Assembly: GCF_000189635.1 (NCBI RefSeq)
Contig: NW_002476432.1
Span: 496,001 to 560,000, forward strand
Reading direction: 5' to 3'
DNA from: Tetrahymena thermophila SB210
Lineage: Eukaryota; Ciliophora; Oligohymenophorea; Hymenostomatida; Tetrahymenidae
DNA length: 64,000 nucleotides
Numbering within the stretch: position 1 is the stretch's first letter; every line of letters starts with the position of its first letter. A model generated the notes under the pieces. The model worked only from the letters and a program-made list of their open reading frames with translations, was not told the DNA's origin and searched no databases. Of this stretch, positions 11,901 through 22,848 are shown in pieces. Made by a program: the position numbers and the translations under genes.

Positions 11901-13145
11901 AATTAGAGCTGATTAGCTAGAATACATGGAAGTTGAACAAATAATAAAGCAAAAAAGGTTCTATTAAGTAAATTTCTGCAGCCTACGTGACCCAAGTTAT
12001 GATAATATTATGGTACTTCTTGCTGAATTTATCAACAGGGGCGTAATAAATAAATAAATATTCAAATAAACTATTTTATTATTTTTATTTAATTTTATTT
12101 TAATAATAATTAGGATTTTTCCAAAGTAGACATGGTTGATTACCATTCATGTGAACGAAATAATGCTTTTAAAGATATAAACTCCTTTAAAGATTACATA
12201 TCTAACTTAACTAAAGAGGGTAAAGAAGAAGAAAAGTCGTTGATAGTTTATAAACTTGATGAAATTTTAGATGTTACTGAAGCTGAAGATACTCAGATTG
12301 AAAAGGATAGGCTTTAAATGGCAATAAAGATATTCTAAACAATAAATGTAGACACTACAAATTCAAATATGTGGTCAATATTTATTTCTAAAAATTAAAA
12401 TGTAATTGACTTATTCTACAACACTGTGACTTATTGGCCTAAGTAGAGTATTAAAGGTAAATTGATTCAAATATAACAAGAATAGCTAAAGTTGATAGAA
12501 TGCAAGTTCTGTGGTAAAACATTTAAAGAATCTGATGAAGAAGATTAATGCAAAGCTCATATTAGTGACGAATTTTTCATAGAAAAAAACACAGAGAAAT
12601 ATAAAAAAGTAACTAATTTTTTATTTTTAAGCATGTTTTATTTAAATGCATCAAAAATATAGTTTGAAGGAGATTGGTTTGGACCATATTTGGAAGAATA
12701 TTATAAAAGGTAAAAGCATGCAAAAGAGCATAAAAATAATTCTTTAAGTTCAAATGAATCTTAACAGGATAAATTAACCAAAAAAAGTTGTACGTATTGT
12801 GAAAACTATTAAGAATTCAAGATAGATAATTACAGTTTGGACTTATATGAGCTTAATGCAGACTCTTTTAAAATTATGAAATCTAATTCTATAATTCCAC
12901 AATATTTAAAGAGTTTTGAACAAATAATCAATTTAAAATAACCAATATAATTAGAAGAAGTCAAAAGACGAATTTAAAAAAGAGAAGCTTTCGCAAATGA
13001 ATTCAAGAGAGTCTGTTGCTAAGGTGACTATTACAAAGAATAATGTAATCCACATAAACACTAAAAAAAAGAAGAGATCACAGAAGAAAGCATTAAATAA
13101 GAAATTTATGTTTACATAAAAAATAAAATTTAAGAATTGAAGTGA
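8933..13145 (+). CDS. AAA+ ATPase with C-terminal zinc-knuckle-like clusters, 1333 aa, four exons
   Basis: Exons are 8933-10350, 10430-11469, 11531-12042 and 12114-13145, and all three GT-AG introns keep the frame. Residues 1-400 are helical without motifs. The AAA+ core starts with Walker A GPPGTGKT (residues 419-426). Downstream the Walker B position reads CAAHIGEIEQL, keeping the catalytic-type Glu but with Gly where the usual Asp stands. A sensor-1-like FSTTNH follows, then ILSRFR with an arginine-finger-like Arg. The middle is coiled coil. The C-terminal part has Cys/His clusters: CKFCGK...CKAH (C-x2-C-x12-C-x2-H), CTYC, and CCQGDYYKEQCNPHKH near the end, which could bind zinc. Intron 1 interrupts the AAA+ domain between Walker A and B. 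It is not recognisable as a proteasomal, Cdc48 or Bcs1 orthologue. An AAA+ remodelling ATPase is a safe call; the substrate is unknown. Confidence 0.9.
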
Positions 13146-13505
13146 TAAAAAATTAATTTAACTAAAGCTAGTAAATATAAAAAGGTTATTCTTTATCAAT
13201 TATTATTACTATTAATATTAGATTTATAATGTTTTTTTGGTGTAAGAATTTTCAACAAAAAAAATTATTTTTTTTTAAATTGTGATATTATTTATATATT
13301 ATAGTAAGTATTCCATAAATAAGACTAATCAAAAACATTTAAAAATTGTTAATGATTTCAATAATTTGTTAATGTTTGAGGTAGAATATTTTTTTATTTT
13401 TAGTAATTTAGGTAATTAATACATTATGTAAATAAAAGAACTCAATTATAAATAAGAGTAAATCATACACAATATATTCAAATATTAATAAAGTTTCTCT
13501 ATAAC
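13146..13505. other. Intergenic region between convergent genes
   Basis: A+T-rich spacer between the plus-strand AAA+ gene and the minus-strand coiled-coil gene. From about 13401 (TAGTAATTTAGG) it is duplicated at about 15201 as part of the tandem unit described separately. Nothing else was seen. Confidence 0.5.
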
Positions 13506-14546
13506 TCAATTTTTGATAGCTTTTTATTGGACTTTCGTATTGAGAGATTATTGAGAAATTTTTTGTTAGATTTCAATGATTTTCATACGATAATCTAAGA
13601 TGGCTTACCTTTAAAATCTTAACTCATTAAGGTTTTACTCAATTTTACGTTCGTTTTATTCAATTTTTTTAGCAGCTGCTAAGTAGTTTTTATATTCTTC
13701 TACTTTTTGTTTCCCAAGTGTTGATATATTTTCAATCATAGTTTCTTAATTTTTTTAGAATGTATTTAATTCATTTTTAACATCTGCTAGTTATCCTTTA
13801 TAATTAGTGAGACTCTCTTCTTTTTTTTTAATATCTTTTTTGGTTTAATCTAATTCCTATTTATTAGTTTTATTGGATAATTTTAGTTTATTTAGTGTTT
13901 CTGATAAAGAAGCTTTCTTTTTTGAGGCAGCTTCTGACCTATTTCTAATATTTTACTGATGCTTTTCTTGCATCTCTAATTCCTCCTATAAATTTAGCAT
14001 CTCTTCTTATTTTTGTAATACCTAAGATTATTATTCTTTAGAATTATCTCCCTTAATCCTGTTAATAATATTTTCCTTATCATTTTTCTTAACTTTTAAA
14101 CTATCTATTTCTATTTGCTTATCTTATAATTGCTATTAGCATTAGCTCATTTCGTTTTCATATTTACCTATCTCAGTTTCAGTTTTTTGAATTTGCTTGT
14201 CTTCTTCTTTAATTTTAGTATCTAATTCTTTTTCTTAGTCTTTTGCTTAAGAGAGTTCTACCTCACCTGATTTGATATCTTTCTCAAGATCATTTTAAGT
14301 AGCTTTTGCCGACTCGATGTTTCTAAGTAGAATTTAGTATTTTTCTTTATCATTTTATAGATCTATTTCGCATGTCTCTATTTTGGTTTAGGAATCTAAT
14401 TGGGCCTAATATGAATCATAATTCTCTTCATTATAGGCCTTTATTTCTTCTTCAGCTCTATCCTATTTTTATTGTGCTTCTTCTAGGTTTTACTAAATAT
14501 CTTAAACTAATTTAGTTAAATTTTAATCTTCTTACTATTCACTCAT
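13506..14546 (-). CDS. 346-aa coiled-coil protein, tandem copy 1
   Basis: The frame runs from ATG 14546 (MSEQQEDQNLTKLVQDIQ) to TGA 13506-13508 on the minus strand, intronless. The sequence is one long heptad-type coiled coil of Glu, Gln, Lys and Leu from about residue 5 to the C-terminus, with few aromatic residues and no globular domain, like SMC/tropomyosin-type rods. A conserved island EKHQQNIRNRSEAASKKK is identical in its tandem copy at 15300-16340. The two copies have exactly the same length, with substitutions spread along both. Likely a structural or scaffold protein; the family is not recognised. A neighbour on the other side is the plus-strand GTPase. Confidence 0.85.
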
Positions 14547-15299
14547 TTATGTTTTATATATTAATTTATTCTTACCTACTTTATTTTACTGCTTTCTTAA
14601 TTAATTTACATTAATTATTGTTAATAATTTAATAAGCTTTTTTCATTCAATCAACTCAACTTTCTATTCTAATAAAAAATTGATATGGATATCTTAAAGT
14701 TAGAAACACACATTCTTATAAATATGAATATAACTAAAATTGAGGATTTACTTTTTTGATATTAGAATATTTAATATTATCTTAAAAACCAAGTTAAAAA
14801 TAAAATACTTTTATTTAATAATCAATTAATTTTAATAATTTAATTGCTAATTTCTAGACCTTATGATATTACTTTTATTTATTCTAATATATTATTTGAT
14901 AATTGGTAAAATCATTTCTCAGAGTTATACTTTCATTTAGGTTTAAGAATTATTTATTTAGCAATGCATTTATTAAATATGCAGATAAATAATTAATTTT
15001 AAGTTAATTTTTTTAAAAAGAATTTAAAAGTTTTGAATAGATAAAATTACATAATAAATAAAAAATTATTTTAATATTTTATGTTTTAAAAATAACAATT
15101 TGGTGAAGTATTTATTTCTGAATTTAAAAAAAAAGTTTTTTATCTTTTTTATACTATAAATATTTTTTAATTAATATTTGAGCTATATTATATTTATTTT
15201 TAGTAATTTAGGTAATACATTATGTAAATTAAATAATTCATTTACAAATAATAGTAAAATCATTATGCTTTCAAATATTAATAAGTCTATCTCTATCAA
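14547..15299. other. Intergenic region between the coiled-coil copies
   Basis: Holds the promoter of copy 1 and the 3' flank of copy 2. The promoter side, with TTTTTCATTCAATCAACTCA near 14640, recurs at about 16425 upstream of copy 2. The sequence is otherwise simple A+T-rich DNA. Confidence 0.5.
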
Positions 15300-16340
15300 T
15301 CAATTTTTGATAACTTTTTATTGAACTTTGGTATTGAGTTGTTAGAGAGAAATTTTTTGTTTAATATAAATGACTCCCATGCGATAATCTAAGACAGCTT
15401 ATCTTTAAAACCTTAACTCACTTAGGTTTTACTCAATTATACGTTCATTTTATTCAATTTTTTTAGTAGCACTTAAGTAGTTTTTATATTCCTCAACTTT
15501 TTGTTTTCCAAGTGTTGATATATTTTCAATCAAAATTTCTTAATTTTTTTAGTACGAATTTAACTCATTTTTAACATCTGCAAGCTATCCTTTGTAATCA
15601 GTGAGGCTCTCTTCTTTTTTTTTAATATCTTTTTTGATTTAATCTAATTCCTATTTATTAGTTTTATTGGATAATTTTAGTTTATTTAGTGATTCTGATA
15701 AATAAGCCTTCTTTTTTGAGGCAGCTTCTGACCTATTTCTAATATTTTACTGATGCTTTTCTTGCATCTCTAATTCCTCCTATAAATATAGCATCTCTTC
15801 TTATTTTTGTAACAATTAAACCTATTTTTCTTTAGATTTTTCTTTCTAAATAATGTTGATAATTGTTTCCTTATCATTTTTCTTGACTTTTAAACTATCT
15901 ATTTCTATTTGCTTATCTTATAATTGCTATTAGCATTAGCTCATTTCATTTTCATATTTACCTATCTCAGTTTCAGTTTTTTGAATTTGCTTGTCTTTTT
16001 CTTTAACTTAAGTATCTAATTCTTTTTCTAAGTCTTTTGCTTTTGAGAGTTCTACCTCATAAAATTTTACAAATTACTCAAATTAATTTTAATAAGCTTT
16101 TGCCTACTCGATGTTTCTAAGTAGAATTTAATATTTTTCTTTATCATTTTATAGATCTATTTCGCATGTCTCTATTTTGGTTTAGGAATCTATTTGGGCC
16201 TAATATGAATCATTATTCTTTTCATAATAGGCCTTTAGTTCTTCTTCAGCTTTATCCCATTTTTATTATGCTTCTTCTAGGCTTTACTAAATATCTGAAA
16301 CTAATTTAGTCAAATTTTAATCTTCTTACTATTCACTCAT
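15300..16340 (-). CDS. 346-aa coiled-coil protein, tandem copy 2
   Basis: The frame runs from ATG 16340 to TGA 15300-15302, exactly the length of copy 1 (1041 nt). It is a single coiled coil, highly similar to copy 1 along its whole length. The main divergence is in the segment matching 14030-14060 of copy 1 and around 16050-16100. The reading frame is intact, including TAA/TAG Gln codons, and the same start context (MSEQQEDQNLTKLV) is kept, so both copies look functional. Its upstream flank also matches that of copy 1, which suggests shared regulation right after duplication. Confidence 0.85.
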
Positions 16341-16890
16341 TTATGTTTTATATTAATTTATTCTTACCTACTTATTTATACTACTTTCTTAATTAATTTA
16401 CTTTAATTATTATAATCTTTTTTCATTCAATCAACTCAATTTTATATTTTAATAAAAAAAAATATATGGATATCTTAAATTTAGAAAGAAGCACATCACA
16501 CATTCTTTAAATATTAAAATAAGGAAATAAATAGAGGATTTAATGATTAGATATTAGAATATTTGAATTGATCTTAAAATTAACAATAAAAATTAAAGTT
16601 CTTTTATTAAATCTAGACTTTATTATTTTATTTTTCTTTATTCTAATATCTTATTCGATAATTAGTATTAACATTTCTAACAAAATTATATTTCTATAGG
16701 TTGAAGAATTATTTTTTCAGTAATAAATTGAAAATACAGTTAAATAATTAATTTTAGGTTTATTTTTTAACCATAATTTATAGCTTTAAATAAATAAAAT
16801 TACTTAATAATTAAAAATAATTTTGATATTTTATTTTTTAAAATGAATAATTAGGTGAAGTATTATTTATGAATTTTCAAAAACAGCTGT

Positions 16891-17304
16891 TTATCTTTTT
16901 TATAATTGATTCTGTCCCTTTATCAATCAAATTTTTTTAAAAAAATTTAGGTCTGATAGAAGTGGAGAAATTTGAGGGTACTTAGTTAATGAGGATCTAG
17001 ATATATTAATTAATTGTTTTGGCATTTAAGAGTAAAAGTAGTTCTTTAACTAAAATACAAGTGGAATAAAATTGAAATAATATTTGAATATCAAATCTAA
17101 ATTTGAATAAATAAAAATATTTTATAACAAACAGAAATTTTAATTATTGAATATTTAATATCAAATATCTTCACTTAATTATCTTTTTAATAACTTAGCA
17201 CAATTAATAAAAGAAAAGGCTATTGCTTTAACATAAATAAGGTATAAAATAAAAAATATTATTTTAGAGGTTTACAATTAAAAGTCAAATTAAAATACAT
17301 TACT
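16891..17304. other. Intergenic region upstream of the 1719-aa GTPase gene
   Basis: This follows the end of the duplicated unit. A short plus-strand open stretch near 16950-17065 (GLIEVEKFEGTQLMR) is more G-rich than its surroundings but lacks a Met start and ends at a TGA; it may be a gene remnant. The remaining sequence is A+T-rich. Confidence 0.4.
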
Positions 17305-20300
17305 ATGTCGTTACTAAACCCTCTTTTGCAATCTTCTGTTCAAGACGATCCTAGCTTTTGGCTTAGTAGTGTTGTTCTCTCATCTTAGGCTAGTTATAAT
17401 AGTTCTTATATTGAACAAAATGTATTTAAAACATGCTTCAAACCTGAAGAAATGCTTAACTAAATTGAAGAAAAGTCAATACTATTTGGTTATGCTAAAA
17501 ACAAGGATGCCATTTTAGTTTTGGGTTCAACTGGAAGTGGAAAGTCTACAACTATCAATTTCTTAATGAAGAAAAAGATGGTTTTAAAATTAACATCAAT
17601 TACTCATTATATTGAAGATGTTGGAGAAATAGAAGTGGAAGAAGAACAAATATGCACAGAAAATAATGATGGCGATGATGAAGAATTTAAAATTGGCTTT
17701 AAAAAAGAATCTTAGACACTAATTTTAAAAGCGAAATAGCTAGAAGATAGCGATTTCTTTATTTGTGATACTCCAGGATTCAAAGATAGTAGAGGCTTTG
17801 AAGTAGAATTATCAAATTCAATTTGTCTTATTAATTTTATAAAGCAATGTAAGAGTATTTGCCCTATTCTAACAATTAATTATAATGATTTGAAATCAGT
17901 GAGAGGTGCATCCTTCAAAGATATACTTGTGTCATTTTCTAAATTTATAGAAACTGCATCCATGGATAAGGTGATATATTTTTACACCCATGTTCCAAAG
18001 TCATTAAAAATCAAATAATTGTTAAATGATATTATTCAGATAAGAGAATCTCTTGAACAAAATTCCACTCCTGAGCTTAAAGTCTTGCTCATTTCATTAG
18101 TTAATGGATTTAACAGTAAAAAAGCTTTTATTTTAAATCCTGTTGAGGAAGATCCAAAAAGTTATCTGTAAATTATTAACGATTTATATAAAAATTAATA
18201 ATTTATTAATAGCCCATCAAGTAAATTTAATATTAACTTATCTGAAGACAGTCTTACTAAATTAAAACTCTATTCAGAAGATGTTCTTTCGTATGTAACA
18301 AAATGTACTCAATAAGGTTTCCATATTGAGAAACTGATAGATGTTTTAGACCAATATGCAATGATTAAAAATATCACTATGGTATAAAATATGATTGAGA
18401 AGTATGATCAATGCATTTAAAGGGTGCTAAATTATGCTGCATCTACAAAAAGGATAGCTTTCAAAAACTTAAACTAATCTAAAAACCTACAATAAGAAAT
18501 AAATTAAAGATATATCAATTAAATAGTAATATGCCTCGAATAGACGTTGAAGATAGATAGTTATAAAAATCCTCACTTCTAGAAATATGAGTTTACCTAT
18601 AATTCAATTATTGATGAAATAAAAATAGTTATATAATAGCTTTGCTATGAAATCACAGCATGCTTTTAAAATTAAATTGAAAATATTAATATTTAATTAA
18701 TAAAATCAAATATAATTAAAATTGAATAGCTATCAAATATATCTTAAGAATTGCATAGATTCAGTTATGAAATAAAACATTATACAAACTAGTAATTCTC
18801 AAATTATGAGAAAGAACAAAGTTAATTTTTAGAATAATCTCTAACAAAAGAAAGTGAAATACCTGTTTTTGAAGAAAAATTAGCAAAAATAGTTTAAACA
18901 TTTAAGTAATTCAATGAAATAGATACATAATTAGATATCATCTTACTTGATAGCAGTAAAGAGTAATTATTTCATAAATACCAATAAAAATTAAGTTATA
19001 TTCTCTAACAGTAGAATTAAAATTTTATTTCAATAGTAAATAAACTAAAATAGCAAATGTAAAATGAATAAACTCCAGATATGATAAATTTTTAAATCAT
19101 TAGTTCAAAACAATAAATTTTTGAGATAAAGGTTCTTTTAGAGATATAAAAAAATATATTCTTGAGTGAAAATATTTAGATATGTTAAGAATATTATAAT
19201 AACCTAAAAGAGAATATTGAATAATTGTCTACAGCTATTATAGAATATTTAACTGAGTATTGCCAAAAAAAAAAATACATAACAAAATACGAAGTTGCAA
19301 TAGATACATTAAATTTGTTATTAGACATCGATTAAAATGCTAAACTATAAACTTAAAACAACTACATAAAATTTATTCAATGCATAAAAAATAAGATTTC
19401 TATAACAAAAACTTAAATAAAATATGAGATTAAATTAATAATTAATAATGAAAAAATAGGTAAATAATAATTATTAAACAAAACCATGTAAAAATTAAAT
19501 AAATATAATTAATTTTTGAGTGATGTATCTTGGATTGATGAGAAATTGAAGACAAAATGCGTTTAGCAAACAAAAGATAGCATGAAAAAATGGGTTAACA
19601 AGTATTTCAATTACTGCATATAAGGCTGCGATTAATCAGTATATGACTAAAACTTTAAATATTTAGACTCTTTTATGGTTTGCTTCTCTAAGTTAAAAGA
19701 AATAAAAGGTATGATAGATAACTTTAAATAAATAGTTGATAAATGTATTAATAACATATATAATTAGATCGTTTCCTATATATATCCAATACAATCTATG
19801 ATTAAACAAATTATAACTTCTAAAGAGTTACCAGAATTAAGCTAGCTTTAAGATATTGAAAAGTATTTAATTTATAAAAGCAAAATATTAAAAATGATAA
19901 ATCCATACATTTCTGTAAAGCAGATGGACTCTATCAATAAAGAAGAAGATGAGATGTTTGAAAACTTAATTAATGGAAAGTTATCAAGAGAAAATGAAAT
20001 TATAATTGAAAATGACTTTGAAGATTTTTTTAGAGAGACTTTTAAAAAGTTTTAGAATTTATTTAAAGAATTATCATACTTTAAATTATAGAAAATGGTT
20101 TAAAAATAAAATTAAGAAAAAGAAATAATCAAATGGAAGAATTTCACTAAAATAATTAATTAATGCTAGAAAGAGTGTAAATAAATTATGTTAATTATAG
20201 GAGGAGGAGACTCTTTTAATGATATAGTTTAGAGTATTTCAAATACTTTCTATAAATTATAAGACGAATATAAAGATATAAAAAGTAATAGTGAATATTT

Positions 20301-22464
20301 AATAGATATTACATAAAAATATCAACTTTTGGAAGAATTTGTTGATGCATTTTCTAATTTAGAACCTTTATCTAATATGAGAAACTAGCTTATTACTACC
20401 TAAAATCCTAGATAATTAATAAAAATTACTGTAGAAAATTTACAAAAGGAAATTAAACACAATCGCTTTACAGAAGTTAAAATATTTATAGAATAATTAA
20501 ATAAACTTTCAGATGAATATTCTAAGGATAAACTCTCTAAATGTAGGGAATAATTAGAATAATATCAATAAGAAATAATTAATGAAATTAACATTTTAGT
20601 TGAACAGAGTAAAAATAGCTTTTATATTAATTAGTAATTAGTTGAAAAAATTAAATGTTTGAAGGAAATTTCAAAAATTAATACAAAAACAAATGTTTAA
20701 TAAGATTTACATGCAATTTTATTAAAATACAATGAATAAAAATTATAGATAATAAAAAATAAAATAAGAAATCTTCAATTTGAGGAAGTAAATATTTAAT
20801 ATTCTTTAATTTAATAATTTTCAACGTATATTTCTACTGAAGATAATTTCAATTGCTAATAAATAATCCATCAAATTATTGAGTCAGTCAAAAATCTTGA
20901 TCAAATTTATCAAAAAAAGAAATTATTTAAACTTATTAAAAAGCTTCATTTGATTATTTTAGAAACACACAATGATGATCCAATTAAAGAAACTTATAAA
21001 GAAGTATTTATCATAAATTTCTATCGCTTAGTAGAATATGCTAAGACAGAATTGTTTGAGATATCAGAAGAATTATAAAATAATAAAGATTAAATTTAAC
21101 TAAAGGTGATTAATTTAAGATTAAATAAGCTTGAATATATTTCTTAGAAAATAGAATAGTATATATAAAAATTACTATCATCAGAAGAATATGTAAAATA
21201 AAAAAATTAACTTGAAGTTCAAATAAAATATTTGATTTAAGAAATTGAAGAAAATATAAGTAAGTTGGAATAAATTCAAAAAGAGAGTAATAACTATCGC
21301 CCATTAAGCTCATTTAAATCAAGTGAAAATTTCGAAGAAACTATCTAAAGGCTAAATTTATTAAAAGAGTAAGATATTTAGTAATATAAGAAAGAAGTGG
21401 AAGTTATTGAAACTAAAGTAATGTATTAGTTAGTTGATTTAATTAATTCTTTCCTGAATTTGAATCAAGAAATAAGAAAATCATAAGTAAAGTAGATTAT
21501 TTATTATTTAAAATTCAAATTGTACTTCAGTAATAAAGCTAAATAAGAAATTGATAATGCGTTGTAAGATTTAGAAAATAAAATTAACAATTTTTTTAAT
21601 TAGCAATAAATAGAGTTTTAAAAAGTAGAAACTGTTTCTAACTTAATTGCTTATCACGATTTAATAGAATTGATAAATTAAAAGTCTTAAAATAGCAAAT
21701 CTTATTAATTTATAGAAGAAAAGTATTAACAATAACTAAGTAATTTTATTTATTTTCTTTTTGAAATATAAGAAAATTAGCAAAAATTAATATAAAACTC
21801 TAAAAATATGAAAGATATAGCATAATTAAAAAACATCTATTAGTTTACTATTAAAAATAATCCTTTTATAGAATTTTACAAAAAACAAAGTTATTTGTTT
21901 TAGGTTGGAGATGAGAAAGTTGTATTAAATATTTTAGATTTGGAATTAATAGAAAAAGCTATTATTTCAAGTGTTACCTCTATTAAAGAATAAATCAAAA
22001 TTAGCTTTCATCAAAAAAATTTCAATTAGTTAAAGGAAAATCTGTAGGTTTTAGACAAAAACTAAGATGTAAATTAACTATTGAATAAAAATGTATTTGA
22101 ATATCAGGTTGAGTTGCAAAATATTTAATTAGAAACACAAGATATAACATCTCTTATAATAAAGAATATTTAAGAATAAAAAATTGATGAAAGTACACAA
22201 ATAGCAATTAATACAATTTATTATTTTTTTGAAATATTTTAGACAACATTTTAAGGGTTAGATATATCAGAATAGTTAGAAAATATATATAATCATCTCT
22301 AAATTTACATAGAACCTATTATCACAAATGTGGTTTATAATAGCACTGATTTAGATAAAGAAACTATATTAAATAAAATTACTAAGTAACTCCCAAAATT
22401 AGAAGGAAAAACATAAGATTTAATATCTTTGATAATTTCATAATATATTTCTTTCTTGTCTTGA
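17305..22464 (+). CDS. 1719-aa P-loop GTPase with a long helical C-terminal region
   Basis: A single exon runs from ATG 17305 (MSLLNPLLQSSVQ) to TGA 22462. Residues ~60-290 form a GTPase domain: P-loop GSTGSGKST at 74-82, G3 CDTPGFKDSRG with Asp155, and YFYTHVPK near residue 227 where NKxD would normally lie. An acidic insert (EVEEEQICTENNDGDDEE) sits between G1 and G3. Residues ~300-1719 are almost pure helix with many Gln, Leu and Ile residues and no membrane segment. Domain order matches the first two thirds of the 2402-aa protein encoded convergently at 22849-30057, but the SecA motor is absent here. The architecture resembles dynamin/AIG1-like large GTPases in a general way only. The function is unknown; a nucleotide-controlled scaffold or membrane-remodelling role is possible but not shown. 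Confidence 0.88.
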
Positions 22465-22848
22465 AGTATAAATATTAAATACCTCTAAGTATAAAAACTC
22501 TACATATTTGTCATTTTATTTCTTCAATATTTATTTTTTTATAATTAATTTCTTTTTAAACTTTTTTTTGCCTTGAGAATTTTTTTTAGAAAAAGATAAA
22601 TAATCTTAAATATTTAATTTAAAAAATAACCCAAAAAAAGTAATGTTTTAAAAAATACTGAATATTCGAACAAGAAAAAAAAAAAAAAATTCGAATAGTA
22701 AAATTTTGCAGAACACTAGTAAGTTCTAAAAACTATTTAAATCCAAAATTAATTTGATAAAAAAACTACACTTATATAAATAAACAAAGGACAAATAATA
22801 TGAATATTTAGGGATTTATAAAAGTATATTAGAATTAGTTGAGTGAGT
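22465..22848. other. Convergent 3' spacer between two large GTPase genes
   Basis: Both flanking genes end here (TGA at 22462 on plus, TGA at 22851-22849 on minus). A poly(A) run of 16 near 22674 is flanked by TATTCGAA and TTCGAATA, a short inverted repeat. This could serve 3'-end formation, but that is a guess. Confidence 0.45.

Larger units (their letters stand above)
13401..16890. repeat. Tandem duplication of a coiled-coil gene unit (~1.8 kb)
   Basis: Two direct units, about 13401-15150 and 15201-16890, each hold 3' flank, gene and upstream flank in the same order. Anchors: TAGTAATTTAGGTAAT at 13401 and 15201; ATG at 14546 and 16340; CAATCAACTCAA near 14648 and 16429; GGTGAAGTATT near 15101 and 16854. 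The offset is about 1794-1800 nt throughout. Confidence 0.85.

Noticed and set aside
22674-22700. Poly(A) with flanking TTCGAA motifs as a retrotransposed gene end
   Set aside because: No target-site duplication or processed coding sequence next to it; it lies in a normal convergent 3' spacer.
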